From Cristatella mucedo (taxonomy: Eukaryota > Bryozoa > Phylactolaemata > Cristatellidae), in contig WPIO01000111.1 of assembly GCA_009760855.2 (NCBI GenBank), positions 186,001-250,000 on the forward strand: a stretch of DNA of 64,000 nucleotides, written 5' to 3'. The notes beneath the pieces are model-generated. The model was not told where the DNA came from, did not search any database, and worked only from the letters and a program-made list of their open reading frames with translations. Position numbers and translations under genes: made by a program. Of the stretch, positions 1-11,594 are shown one piece after another. Position 1 is the stretch's first letter, and each line of letters opens with the position of its first letter.

Positions 1-1440
1 TGACGGCGGCGGAGCCGTTGTCGATGACCAGGTACGGCTTGACAGCCGGACCCCAGGCAAGCGAGAAGGCGCGACCTGGCGAGAGGCAGGAGAGCAAAGT
101 GGCAAGAAGAGCCTCGATTAGATGGGCGACCCAGAACCAGGTTGTGGTGAGCCGCTATTGCTTGCAATATCGGTCGGCAGTGGCTTAGGACGTGGCAGAC
201 GATCTCAGTCTCAGTGCGGCAAAGGCGGGCGGCACTTGGTGGTCGTTCTAGGGTATGACCGGATCCTAGTGGAGCCCACCGGCAGCAGGCCCAGGCGAGC
301 ACGGCGTACGAACCGCCAGGCCCGGAACGACAAGCCAAGACCCACGGTCTGAAACTGGTCTCGAACCTGTCCATGGCCAGGCAACGGCTTACTCTGCCCT
401 GAATGGTCTGGGCTGCCCAAGCCCGGCCTACAGCCAACCTGGCAAACTCAAAGTTTTGATAGGGCAACGCGAGGCACGAACGAGTGCTCCATCTCGTTGG
501 GGCTGGTTGAGACCACCAGGACGTACGAGCCGGCCAGCATATTCGGCAGGAGAGACGCTTAAAGCATCGTCCAGCATCCGCCCACAGCGAGGCTTGGCCG
601 ATCCTGTTTCCTGGGTTGAATGCACCCAGTGCTCAGGTACAGCAAGCACTGCTTGTCAGACGAAGGTGTGCTGCCCAAGCTGTCAACCGCCCTTTAGAGG
701 TCGTGGCATGCGACACCTCGCATGCACTCGTCAGAGGAGCACAGCATGCAGCAGGCCTGGGTGACTCGGAAGGATCGCCGAGTGGGTCGAGTAGCGCACG
801 AGACCAAGGCCTCCGGCTGAGCACGGTGCGAACTGAAAGTCTGTCGAGCTGAAGTTCGGCAAGACGCATGCGGATCGGCAGAACTGCTCAAGAGCCTTCT
901 CGGCCGGAAGCAGGGCAGCCTTAAACAACAGAGCCTTAAACGACAGAGGTAATCAAGCTGTGGCAGAAGGAATGTCCGCAGGGCATCGAGCTTTTGCCAG
1001 GGTGCTAGAAGGCTTGCCTGCTGTTAGCAAAGGTCAAGGGATGAACAGGCCTGCTCAAATTGGCAGAAGTGCATTATCGGCTATCACCTCGGCTTGCAGT
1101 TGGCAATAGAGGATAGCCCAAGTAAGTGCAGGATTCGAACCTACGACCTCGGTGGTGAAGAGCACGAGCACCTTAAGCTTTTTGCCTATCGCTGTGCAGT
1201 GACTTCAATGTTGCAGTGTGTGCCAGCCAGCAAGGCCATCGAACTCAGCCGGCTGTGCCTCTCTAGGGCTTCGGTACCTGGGGGGGGGGGGGGAGGGCGA
1301 TCCAGCTCCTCGTGACGTCAGATATCACTGCTGGCTTCGTCGAGAAATAGTAAAACGTCAACGACTTTAAAGGTCGACGATTCGGCTGCACCGGAAGCTT
1401 CACACGGTTAAAGGGCCCTGGCGACAGTCACTTACCACTT
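1..1440. other. GC-rich segment without a recognised gene
   Basis: Short ORFs on both strands show no domain I recognise. A tRNA-like repeat (SINE-3) lies at 1118-1200 on the minus strand and a G-run at 1281-1293. A 55-codon open stretch on the minus strand reaches the window start and contains VIDNGS, but this is too short to assign. Confidence 0.5.
1118..1200 (-). mobile_element. SINE-3: tRNA-like repeat, copy 1
   Basis: On the minus strand a B-box-like GGTTCGAATCC is preceded by GCTCTTCACCACCGAGGTCG. The same layout occurs at 44745-44655 and 47640-47555 in more decayed form, so this is a dispersed tRNA-related repeat and not a functional tRNA. Confidence 0.45.
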
Positions 1441-1455
1441 ATATGATAAGCAGAT

Positions 1456-3885
1456 ATAATAATAATAACAATAATAATAATAATGCACTTGATAAAGCGC
1501 CCTCAGAGAACTCAATCTCTTTCTAGGCGATTTACATTTGCTGCAAAGGGAAATGCAATTGAAGGGTGAGTAATATCATGCTTGATAAACAAACAACATG
1601 AATAACATGGTTAGGGGTGACATGCACAGGGTCAGCATGCAAATGTGGTTAGTGGCAGCATTCACAGTGTCAGCACGCATAGCACATCAAGGACCAATCA
1701 CAAGGACCCACAAAAGGCTGTCTTAAATATGTGTGTTTTTAAGTTTTTTTTAAATGTGGTCAAGTCAGGGGATGTTCTGGCGAAAGTCGGGAGGGAGTTC
1801 CAGGCTTTGGAAGCATACGAACTAAATGCACGGTCTCCAAAGGATTTTAGGTTTGTACGAGGTATTGGTAGACTGTTGGATTCCGAAAAGCAGGGTACGA
1901 TGCTTGGCCTGATGGGGGAGTATATCGGAGAAATAGGCTGGGGCGAAAGAATGAAGTGACCTAAAAGTGAGCGACAAAACCTTGAAGTCAATCCGTTGCT
2001 TGACTGGCAGCCAGTGCAGGTCAGCAAGAAGTGGTGTGATGTGGCAACTGCGACGCACACGACAGACAAGCCTAGCTGCAGAGTCTTTTGTCAGCTGCAA
2101 TCGCATGATCGCACATGTTGATAGGCCAGTAAGCAGTGATTGAAGTCAAGACGGGATGTCATGAATGCATGGACCAACTTAGACGTAGTATCCTTATCTA
2201 AACAAGCCTGAATTTTAGCAATGTTATGTAGCTGAAAGTAGGCAGAGTTGACTGTGGAGCTGATGTGGTCTTCTAACGAGAGGTCGCTTTGGAATATGAC
2301 ACCTAGATTTTGAGCTGATTCAACAGGAGATAGGCTGGCAGAGCCAATTTTGAGCGTCAGCCTTTCCAATTTCTGAATCACACTGGGTTCGCCAATAACT
2401 AGTAAGTTAGTTTTATCATCGTTTAGTTTTAGAAAATTTGCTGCCATCCAGTGCAGATGTCATCAATACATGCAGCGAGTGAGTTGAGAGAATTTGAGGT
2501 GCTCGAAGGCTGGGAGGGATTAAAGCAAGGGTGCAAGTGAGTGTCATCCGAATAGAAGTGAAAGCCTAGATTGTGTTTGGCAAATCACATCAGCAAGAGG
2601 GAGAGTATAAACCGTGAAAAGAACCGGACCTAGCACGGAGCCCTGAGGTACCCCATATTTCAGAGGTGCCTCGGATGATCTTTGTCCGTTCACGTCAATA
2701 CTCAGAAGTCCCCCACTGAGATAGGTTCTGAACCATTGCAGAGCAGTGCCAGTGATAACCAGTCGAGATGAGAGGCGCTCTAGAAGATCTTTGTGATCGA
2801 TAGTATCAAAAGCTGCCGAAAGATCGAGCAAAACAAACAGAGACACTCTACCCATGTCTGCATTCCTAAGTAGGTCGTTGTATACCCTAAGCAATGCTGA
2901 CTCTGTAGAGTGATTAGCTCTAAAGCCAGACTGGAACTTATTAGCAAGGTGTGAGGTTTCAATATATGAGTTCAGCTGGTCTGCCACGACCCGTTCTGGT
3001 GTCTTTGATAAGAATCGTAGAAGGGAGACTGGGCGGTAGTTGCTCAAGTTCTCTTGGTCTAGTGTCGCTTTCTTGAGAAGTGGCCTGACTACAGCTTTTT
3101 TGAAAGGTGCTGGGACATGACCTGAGGCTAATAACATATTAAGGATGTTAGTTATGCATGGTAGCAGCAGATCAATGCAACGTAGGAGCAGAACAGTGAG
3201 AATAGGGTCCAGAGGACTTGTTGTCTTCTTTGGTTGGGATACGACCTTCAGGACCAGATCACTAGTGACCTGCTTAAATGCAGACATTGAGGTGCAGCCA
3301 GGAATCGGGGAACAGCATTCTAGTGGGGATGTTGTCATTGCAGGGATGGACTCCCTGATCTTGTCTATCTTCTGCACAAGGAATCGAGAGAAGCGATCGG
3401 CTAGATCATCACAAGGATCATCAGGTAAGGAGCTAATCTGGCAGTGGTTGATGAGATGGTTTATCGTCGACATCAGCATTTTTGGATTGTGCATTTGTGA
3501 TTCAGCATTTTCTTTTATAGAAGCTAGACTTGGCCTTTGCTAGGATCGATTGGTACGACCTACAGTAGTATTCATATGCCTGTCGATGGACAGTCAGTCC
3601 TGATCTTTTGTATGCTTTTTCAAGCTTGTGCTTAGTAGACCTGGCTAGTTTAATGTCTTTGGTAAACCATAGGCTGTCTTGGCGGGGGCGCACAGTGCGC
3701 TTTGTCAGAGGTGCAATCTCGTCGAGCGTTTCAGCTAGTGTCGTGTTGTAGCTATCTATAAATGATGACAGATCGAAGGGAGGACTGAGCAGCAGAGGTG
3801 AAGCAGATATTCTCGCACGGACAGCATCGATGTCAAGGGATATAGCTTATCACTGCCAGTAGGTGAGGGGGAAATCGAGAATAAT
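1456..3885 (-). mobile_element. LINE-B copy 1, 5'-truncated non-LTR retrotransposon
   Basis: A CR1/L2-like element read on the minus strand. From 3885 it runs through a linker (about 3693-3500), reverse transcriptase (3494-2544), a thumb and C-terminal region (2447-1700, frame-shifted) and a 3' region ending in TTA repeats at 1484-1456. RT motifs seen are LDLSAAFDTIDH and GVPQGSVLGP. The YADD box is lost at a frameshift near 2560. The endonuclease is absent because of 5' truncation. Several frameshifts make it non-functional. Confidence 0.9.
2544..3494 (-). pseudogene. LINE-B reverse transcriptase fragment
   Basis: A 316-codon open frame, the longest LINE-B reverse transcriptase in the window. 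It shows the NYRPVSLL block, the FQSGFRANHSTESAL block, motif A LDLSAAFDTIDH and motif B GVPQGSVLGP. It stops before the catalytic YADD of motif C, which lies in another frame. Retrotransposon RTs copy their own RNA into DNA at the nicked target; this copy cannot. Annotated as a relic. Confidence 0.9.
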
Positions 3886-3962
3886 AATATAATAATAATA
3901 CATTCGATGTAGCTCCATCAGAGTACTCAATCTCTGTCTAGGCAGTTTACATTTTCCAGAAT
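3886..3962 (-). mobile_element. LINE-B 3' tail fragment
   Basis: An AATAATAAT-type tail, followed (plus strand) by the CTCAATCTCTGTCTAGGCAG block, directly abuts the 5' end of LINE-B copy 1. It is therefore a second, nearly fully truncated insertion. The flanking 3965-4450 shows nothing further. Confidence 0.75.
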
Positions 3963-4454
3963 GCCTGCTACCGGACTCGACAGAATCCGGCTGGGTCGTG
4001 AAGGCAAGCACCTGTAGGTCTAGGATAAATTCCCTGGGGCAGCGTGAAGTGATCGGCAGACAGCGGCAGACGACGACTGCGACGCCGAATCGTGGCCGAT
4101 CTGGACTCACAAAGCATGACCTTAGGCGAAATTACGGCACTGATTTATGTACAGGGGAGGACAACCCCCAGAAATAGCTGGCCATCGCCAGAGTAACTCG
4201 AAAGGTAGCTACCGTCTGTTGTTTCGGAGTAAGAATTTCATCAAGGATGAGAATACCTACCTACGCATTTTGCATGTAGGGGCAAGACCCGCAATATTTT
4301 CAAGTAGGTGGACTAGACCAACAATAAACAAACAATTACAGCGCAAAAATTATAGTGTTTACTCGGTGCGAACTTGAGAGAGTTATTCGTTGAGTGGGAT
4401 TACGACACAATTTACTAATTGGCGACGGACGTGGAGCGGAAGAAGAGAAGGCGG

Positions 4455-4860
4455 CCTAGTTCGCTGCATCGAGGCACCTCCGTCTGTAACTCCACGAAGA
4501 CTATGTAGGTGTTATGCAGGAGAGTGTTCTCTGGCTCACTGAAAGCCGTGGCGGCTTTCAGTAGACATCCGGTATTCAGTAGATATCCGGTATTTAGTAG
4601 GTATCCGGATTCAGTAGATATCCTACAGACTGCATTTCGCGCAACTAAGAAATTGAGAAGCATAGCTGAGTCAGGAGAGCAGTTGAGCTAGTCAGTAGCA
4701 TGGAGGTAGCTCAGGACAGCTGGAAAGGATATTCCAAAGTAGGCAGCGGGAAAGCAAGCGTCGCGTAGGAATTGTGGAAGTGATTTTCGCAGTCTAGGAC
4801 CAGCAGAGCGAAAGCTCCAGTCGCCAACGGTTCTTAAGCGGAGAAATACTTTTGAATGTG
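4455..4860 (-). mobile_element. LINE-A 3' fragment with an internal minisatellite
   Basis: Antisense LINE-A 3' end: CCGTCTGTAACTCCACGAAG near 4485, then the C-terminal coding region ending near 4855. Within it the stretch 4561-4623 has become three to four copies of an 18-bp unit (GTAGATATCCGGTATTCA). Confidence 0.85.
4561..4623. repeat. 18-bp minisatellite inside LINE-A
   Basis: Units at 4561, 4579 and 4597 (the last 17 bp long) plus a partial copy. Other LINE-A copies have a single CGGTACGCATTCGATAGCC here, so the array arose by local duplication. Confidence 0.8.
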
Positions 4861-4958
4861 CATTTCTTAGCGGTGTTTCGTCCTCAGAAAATAATAAATG
4901 AAACGGCTACTGCATCGTCCATACTAAAGTTAGATCGCTACGACAGTTAATTGTGCAT

Positions 4959-5687
4959 TGGGGCAGCTCTAGGGTTAGCCACGATACGAGCCCTTGTCTT
5001 AGTAGATTCGACTAGGGTGCCTAGTATTGACGACCCGGCTCTAAGTCCACCAAGCTCAGGTTAGAACGGAGCTTTGTGCAGGCGATGCGGGTGTTGAATG
5101 GACCGACTAATGTGCTTGCCATGGTGGGTTCGACTCGGACACCGGGTGTCGACCCGCTGAAGTTAAAATGGAGCCTGACACAGACGATGCAGTCAGGATG
5201 TGCTAGCTGGCGCAGGAGCCATCTAATAGGCTACTGGCGGAAACGAATAGGCCTGAGAACGGACACCGAGACCGGGTGGGGGGTCCGAGAAAATAGCAGC
5301 TACGCGCGAGGCGTTCAGATGAGAGAGAATATAATGGTGACGACTGACAGAGCTCGGAGCTATAGCTTCCCTAGTCGATGCGCGACTACGCTTCGAGAGC
5401 ACGAAAGTCGAACTACAGTGACGAACAGCAAAGTGCAACTTAGACTGCACAGTTTTGTTCTGCCGACTACTCAGTTAGCTGCTCATATGTTGGGCTGCTG
5501 TAGCGATCCGCCATCGGGGTCGGGACCGTCGCTGGCGACGCGCGCGTCGGGTAGTTTATTATACTCGGGCTTCGGTAGTTCTTCGTCTAGTTTAACTACG
5601 TCAGTCCGGTTTGCGCCGCGTAAAGCGCTTGCGCCGGCGCGTAACTACTTACAAGTTTAGGCTACTTACAGGCTCACAATAAACTGT
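4959..5687 (+). repeat. LTR-like left arm of a large inverted structure
   Basis: About 730 bp, starting TGGGGCAGCTCT and ending just after an AATAAA at 5679-5684. It is followed by a GGCGCCCAG-containing sequence that could be a primer-binding site (5693-5710). It matches the reverse complement of 6720-7931 along its whole length when the inserted LINE-A there is removed. The TG start, the AATAAA and the position of the putative PBS suggest a retroelement LTR. No gag, pol or integrase was recognised beside it. An open frame, 5076-5660, inside the arm has no recognisable domain. Confidence 0.6.
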
Positions 5688-5969
5688 CACTGTCGGCGCC
5701 CAGATGCGGCCGCTTGCTTTTTAACCGCACTGCAGCACTGCATTACGTCGTCCGCCGGTGGTTGACGAACGTCTCTTCGGTTACAGTTGCACCAACCAGC
5801 TCGGCTGCAGCCGCTTAGTTGTTTGGGTTGTGCGTGGAGGCCGGCTCTCCTGCGCCACAACGTGGCTGTGCGCGCCACAGAGGGGCTTCGCGCGCGAGCG
5901 CTTGGCTTCGGGGGCAGGGGGCGGGGGTGCGGTCGGGTATTAGCCACCTCCAGGCTGCGCCGCTGGCGG

Positions 5970-6020
5970 GTTGCTCACTGACGTTCCCCCGCGTAGTTGC
6001 GGGGAACGTCAGTGAGCAAC
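5970..6020. repeat. perfect 20-bp hairpin
   Basis: Arms 5970-5989 and 6001-6020 are exact reverse complements (GTTGCTCACTGACGTTCCCC) with an 11-base loop. It lies immediately before the CT array. Confidence 0.95.
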
Positions 6021-6024
6021 GCTA

Positions 6025-6126
<102 letters not shown>

Positions 6127-6719
6127 CTCTCCAGCCAGTGTTTTCGGGTGAGTAAAGTGCTATTCGTGAGGAAGCACTCTCTTTCCCGGACTTTTGCTCC
6201 GTCTCGTACTCGCTACGTCCTTCGCAAGCACACGATATTGCGTGGCCGGTCGGACAGACGGGTCGAGGTCAATCCGTCGCTTAACTGAGGCGATCGGCCC
6301 GTCGGACAGACAGGTCAAGGTTCACCGGCAAGTGCGTCGCCCGGGGAGTCCGGGCCGGCTGCGCGTGGGCGCGCATTCTCGGACTGCCTTCTCCTGTTTG
6401 AGCATCGAAAGAACCGCCCAGGGGCTCGCTCAACGGCAGCGACCAATCGGCTTCGCGCGCGCCCGTGGAAGCGACGCTACGTCGGCGTCAGCCGGAGTAG
6501 CCGGTTTACAAGGCGTCAGCTGCAGCTGCTGCCGCTGCGGAGACCGTTTCTGAGTCGCATCTGGTTTGCCTATAACTAGTAAGTTGGTTTAGTCGTTCTT
6601 TAACCTGATAAAGTTTGCAACCGCGCAGAAGCTCGTCCGCCGGCTCTCTACCGGTGGACGGTGTAGTGCAGCGCTGCAGAGCGGTTAAAACACAAGCGGC
6701 CACGACTGGGTGCCGAAAG

Positions 6720-7931
6720 CAACAATTTATTGTGGGCCTGTTAGTAGTGGTTACGCGCCGGCGCAAGCACTTTACGCGGCGCGCACCGGACCGGTGGAGT
6801 TAACTGCGCGAGTACTCCCGAAGCCCGACTACAATAAGCTACCACACGCCTGCGTCGCTAGCGATGGTCCCGACCCCAAAGGCAGACCGCTACAGCACCT
6901 CAATGTAATGTATCTCCGTCTGTAACTCCACAAAGTCATAAAGACCATGTGGGTGTTACGCATGAGAGTATTGAATAGCGCACTCACAGCCTAAGCGGCT
7001 TTCGGTTCGCATTTGGTAGCCAACAGACTTCGTCTCACGAAACAAAGAGAAAGTGGGAAGCATAGCACAGTCAGGAGAGCAGTTGAGTTAAAGAGTAGCA
7101 TGGAAGTAGCAGCTCAGGACCGCTGCAAAGAATGAGCCATAGTCGGCAGTAGGAGAGTAGTTGTCGTTGCGTGAGAATTGTGGAAGCGAGTTCCGCAGTC
7201 TAGGACTTGCAGAGCTAAAGCTTCTGTCGCCAACGGTCTTTAAGTAGAGGAATGGAACAGCTAATTTATTGTCCACACAGGACCTGAGGGCGCGAACTAG
7301 CTGAAACTGATGCAGCAGTTCAGCTAGGTACAAAGGAGCCAAGCCGTGGCGGGCCTTGTGGGTCAGCGTAAGAACTTTGCTCTGTATCCGTTGCTTGAGC
7401 AGCAAACTGAATAGCCGGCAGAACGCAACCACGCAGTCCAAGTTGCACTTAGCTGTTCGTCGCCGTAGGTTCGACTCTCGTGCTCTCGAGGCGTAGTCTC
7501 GCATCGACTTCCGAAGCTGCCGCCCTGAGCTCAGTCAGTCCTCTCGTTTATACGCTCTCTCTGCCCGCTTGACCTTGAGCGTAGCTGCTTGTTTTGTCGG
7601 ACCCTAGCTCTCGATGTCTGTCCTCGGCCTATTCGCTGCTGCCTGTAATTTACTAGGTGACTCCTGCGCCAGCATGCCATCCTTTCGCTCCCTGTCTAAC
7701 GGAGTACAATAGTCGGTCCACGTCCTGACCGCTCTTCGTCTGACCAAGCTCCATTCTAACCTGAGCGGATCTCGCTGTCAAACTGACGCCTACTCCGCTC
7801 CCGGTTAACTAATGTGGACCCCACCCAATTCTACTTAGCTTGTCCACCGCTGCGGATTTCTCTATGTGCCCTAGTCAGACCCACTAAGGCTAGTTAGGGC
7901 TAGTATCGCGGCTAGCCTGAGAGCTGCTCCA
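6720..7931 (-). repeat. LTR-like right arm, inverted relative to the left arm, split by LINE-A
   Basis: Read on the minus strand it begins TGGAGCAGCTCT at 7931, continues to about 7397, resumes at about 6898 after a LINE-A insertion, and ends after an AATAAA (plus TTTATT, 6726-6731). It matches the left arm colinearly, with visible substitutions and small indels. The element must be older than the LINE-A insertion. Confidence 0.6.
6899..7396 (-). mobile_element. LINE-A copy inserted in the right LTR-like arm
   Basis: A 5'-truncated copy of about 500 bp. Its 3' end, ATGTAATGTATCTCCGTCTG on the plus strand, is at 6903-6922, and homology to the large LINE-A copy stops near 7396. An antisense frame resembling the RT C-terminal region is readable at 7504-7088, its first 30 or so codons being arm sequence. 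The flanks rejoin the LTR-like arm. Confidence 0.9.
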
Positions 7932-8060
7932 GTGCAGTTTTTTGCCATCCATATGCGGATGTCAGCAATACGTGCAGCAAAGTGTGTAGAGAATTCGAAA
8001 CATCTGAGGGCTGGGAGGGCTGGAAGGAAATGTCTAACAGGCTAAAAGGACGTAGCTTAT
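7925..8060 (-). mobile_element. LINE-B internal fragment
   Basis: Antisense LINE-B RT/thumb sequence (TTTGCCATCCATATGCGGATG, then GAGGGCTGGGAGGG), abutting the outer end of the inverted structure. The 3' tail is absent. Confidence 0.65.
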
Positions 8061-8917
8061 CATGTACTAGATCTCTTGCTGCGCTTAGGTGTATGCACAT
8101 CACGAATCAGCATTTGAGGGCTGCAGCAGGCAATCCTTTGTCCCTCATCCAGCCGTGTCAGTAGACGCGAGCTAAATCTTCACCGTCCCTGCGAAACTGA
8201 GGCGGCAGAAAATCAGCACGTCTTTCTCGTTGTTTGATTTATTTTGTGTGCGTTGATAAAAGCGATGTTGTTCAGCGAAAGGCAGCAGCGAGGCTGGGGC
8301 AGCGGCTGAATTTTTTGTTTGTCTTAGGCATAATATTAACAGGCCACCTCGATATAAATTTAGCGAAGGGAGAATTACTATGTGGAAATTACAGGTTACT
8401 GCTTGATTCGTGCTGTCTTTCGTCAATTCTGAGATTAAGTGCTTTCTCCTTGCATTTTCTCATTGTGTTGCTTAATTTTTTTCTCTTCAATTCTTAAAAT
8501 TATTTGAGCAGATTCAGGGCATGCTGCAGTCCCAGTCGATAGTGGGCATGCCAACTTACGTAACTGCTTTACAAAAAAGGCCGACTACAAGACCCTCAAT
8601 TTGCGAACCTGAAGACACAAGTTGTCAAGCCAGTCTTACAAGATTTGAGCGAACGTGTTCCAGCGCCCAAAGGACAGCTTGACATGCTACTACAGACTTA
8701 TCTCTTCCCTCATCCCCATCAGTCAATCTGAGTCAACCTTGCATTTAGGCCGTAAGGAAATATGAGCGACGACAAAGCCTTGATGGCTTCGTTAACCCGG
8801 CTAATTCGATTATAATAGGGAATCTGACTTTTCATCCGCTTGCATGTAAATATATGTCTATGCATATGCAAATTCCTGTACAAATAAGTAAAAAAATTAA
8901 AATAAAGTGTCTAGTGT

Positions 8918-8918
<1 letters not shown>
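8061..8918. other. AT-rich intergenic segment, nothing recognised
   Basis: Short overlapping ORFs on both strands, no motif or repeat I can place. Confidence 0.5.
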
Positions 8919-8959
<41 letters not shown>

Positions 8960-8976
8960 GTATATATGTGTGTGTT
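8919..8976. repeat. CA microsatellite with TA/TG extension
   Basis: CA repeat 8919-8954, then TATATG/TGTG. Confidence 0.97.
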
Positions 8977-9004
8977 AATTTAGATACAATTGTATGTGTT
9001 GGTT

Positions 9005-9480
9005 GTTTTTTGTAATGTGACGTAATGATATGCATCTCGGTCTGAAATTTGACAAAGCTGAAAGTTGATTGAAGAGGTGGTATGCTGGAGCTTTTTCTAC
9101 AGTGCACTCGTGAGTCAAGAGACTCTGGCTTCAGTCATAAAGAGAAAGTGAGAACGCTAGCTGATCCAGGAGGGTAGCCAAGTAAGTGAGTAGCTTGAAA
9201 ATAGAAGCTCAGACTGTCTGGAAAGGATGTGCCGTAGTCGGCAGCACACGGAATGTCGTTTACTAGGAACCAGAGTAGAGAGCTCCATCATATTGGACAT
9301 GTCGAGCTGAAGCTTCTGTCGCCATTGATACTCTTGATGCGAAGGAACGGGGCAAACAATTCATTATCAATAAAAGACCTGATGGTAAGATGGGGGACAA
9401 AACTGATGCCGAAGTTCATCTAGGTATGATAGAGCGAAACCGCGGCTGGCCTCATGGGTTAGAGCAGAACCTTTGAGTTT
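9005..9480 (-). mobile_element. old LINE-A 3' fragment
   Basis: Antisense order is preserved (GCATCTCGGTCTGAAATTTG near 9031, GCTTCTGTCGCCATTGATAC near 9312), but substitutions and indels are frequent. No frame survives. Confidence 0.7.
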
Positions 9481-10183
9481 TATCAGATGGTCAACCGGAA
9501 GCCGTCGCAGGTTCTTCAGCAAAGAAGACGAGACACTTGACTAAACCTCGGGAATACTTTTCCTAACCTGCGATTTATCTTCGTCAACAGTTGCAGAGAT
9601 TTTTTCGTTTATTCTTGCTTTTATTAAATGTTATTACTAACCATTTGAAGTGCTTCTTTACAAGCGTATGCAGTGTTTGAAAGCGATATAGTTATTTTAT
9701 GATGCTAGAAAATAGCTTACATGTAATGTGTTTAACATATACTTACACATATTTGCATGAAATTGACTCGCAGAACGGCATGAGTGAAGAAATCGAATAG
9801 GCTTCACCGGCTTCTAATGTAATCGACCAAGAATCGCTAGCCGAGTCACTGTGTCTGCCGCGGCTTCACTGAGGTCTTTTTTATCACTCTTTGCACCTTT
9901 CGAGATCCGCAGCACGGAACAGCTTGAACTGAAGATATTGCCCTACTGGAAGACATTGACGAACTTTCAGTTACGGCACGAGTCATAAACAGGAAGAAAT
10001 CTAACCAAACTTAAGAGACAAACTGGGGCTCATTTAGGAAGGAGCTCAGAAAAAGTGTATTTTGCAGTCCAATATCGACGCCAGTCCAATATAGTCGACG
10101 ATCGAAGACTTTGGCAATCAGTTTCGATTGCTAAAATTGAATCGAAAGGCATTTGAGTCGTCGGGATAAATCTTGAGGTTTGA
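9481..10183. other. segment without a recognised feature
   Basis: AT-rich, with no long open frame and no repeat I recognise. Confidence 0.45.
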
Positions 10184-10352
10184 TGAGCCGTGATGGTAAC
10201 CTAGGTGAAGCGGTTGCTTTTCACGTTTTTCCGAAGTCGTGGGTTCGAGTCCTCCGATGGGCAAGCCTTTATTGCCACTGCAAGTGGCGGCGGTGGCCAT
10301 AAAGGCTCTTTGTCATTTTATAAAAGAGGCTGTTAAATCAGCTAATATTTGT
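10184..10352 (+). mobile_element. SINE-2 copy a
   Basis: A tRNA-related head with B-box GGGTTCGAGTC, then the family core (TTTATTGCCACTGCAAG, GGCGGTGGCCATAAAGGCTC) and the tail GCTGTTAAATCAGCTA. Three other copies in the window share this order. Confidence 0.85.
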
Positions 10353-10359
10353 TTACTTA

Positions 10360-11260
10360 TAAAGTCAGAACCTGCATTGCTGTACATCATTCCGCAGGTC
10401 AGAGGTAAGTTTCGTAACCACAAAATGATAAAGTAACTTGCGTCGGGCTACCTCATCGCGTGAGATCATTTTGCGATATTGTTCGAGGCACAGCTCCGCG
10501 AGCGCTGAACTTAACAGACTTTGCGATTCCCATAAGAAATCAGAGCCATCGGCGTCCCGAACAGACTGCACAGTCACACAAACTTGACTTTTCTTGCAAC
10601 CGCCACAGCGATTTCTGTGGCGTGCAATGGGAAGGCAAAATTGCACTGGCCCGTAGTCCAATCAATTTTGCATCGTGCTCGTCGGCAAACTAATTTCAGG
10701 TCGTTAAAAGCAAACTGTTTGGACTTGACCCTCTGGGACCCGATGTGATCAGAGATTGTATTTCCAAACAAGGTAAACTTCCGAAGCGGCTATCGAGAGG
10801 TCAGCTCTATGGGCTCGCATCTGCTAATTCTAGTGTGGAGTAAAATTTCAATTTTATATTCTAGGCTATCCTCAAAGGGTTACGGACGACGCTGCTACAA
10901 ATGCCGAAATTCAGACTATCCCGTGATGGAGTAAAACCAATTGCTTCAAAAGCTAACCGATTATCATCGCTTCTTTAGCTTGCGGAATCAGGGTCTGCTT
11001 CCAGAAGAAAGGCTGCCGTCACTTTTTCTAAAATGATAATTGCAAAATTTCATCGGGGAGATGGCAAAGGCGGCACTACCGACCTTTAATCCAATGCCTC
11101 ATCGCGATCGTTTTAAGAAGTGCTTAGCGAGCTTAGAAGGATTCCAAGATATCTTTCGATAGAGCACCATTTCAAGCCTCCTATTTTAAATCTGTCTCCA
11201 GGAGCGATACAGTTGAGCAGTTTCGGGAAACCCAACTTCTCAAATGAGTTCTGAAAGCAG
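10360..11260. other. segment with a dispersed repeat at 10570-10660
   Basis: 10570-10660 matches 29780-29865 in the same orientation (GACTTTTCTTGCAACCGCCA against GATTTTTCTTGCAATCACTG). The antisense frames are short and unassigned. Nothing else is recognised to 11260. Confidence 0.5.
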
Positions 11261-11265
11261 AGATA

Positions 11266-11380
11266 CAATAATAATATAGAGATAGAGACATACTAATAAT
11301 AATAACACACTCGATGAACCGCCACCAGAGAAGAACTCAATCTCTTTCTAGGCGCTTTATATTTGCTGCAAAGGAGAGAC
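11266..11380 (-). mobile_element. LINE-B 3' tail fragment
   Basis: AATAATAAT tail followed by the ACTCAATCTCTTTCTAGGCG block in antisense. The 5' part is missing. Confidence 0.8.
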
Positions 11381-11594
11381 GACCTACTTTAACAGACTTC
11401 ACAAGTCACACAAAAATGCTAACACTGAGCCGGGTCTTTCACCGTGACCTCGCAGAGGTCAAATGAGCTGCCTGAACCTCCTCTGCAAAAGGTATCACCA
11501 TCAATCATTATCGAATTCTGCTTATCTAAACACATAAAGATCTCATTCAGTCTGCAATGTGTGCCCTCCTCGTCATATAAAATCACCCGTAATC

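Noticed and set aside
1..170. Minus-strand frame with VIDNGS at the window edge, recalling actin-related proteins
   Set aside because: Only about 55 codons, a stop at its upstream end, and no second actin motif is visible before the window ends.
5076..5660. 194-codon plus-strand ORF in the left LTR-like arm
   Set aside because: No retroelement or other domain, and the inverted partner arm does not keep an equivalent frame.
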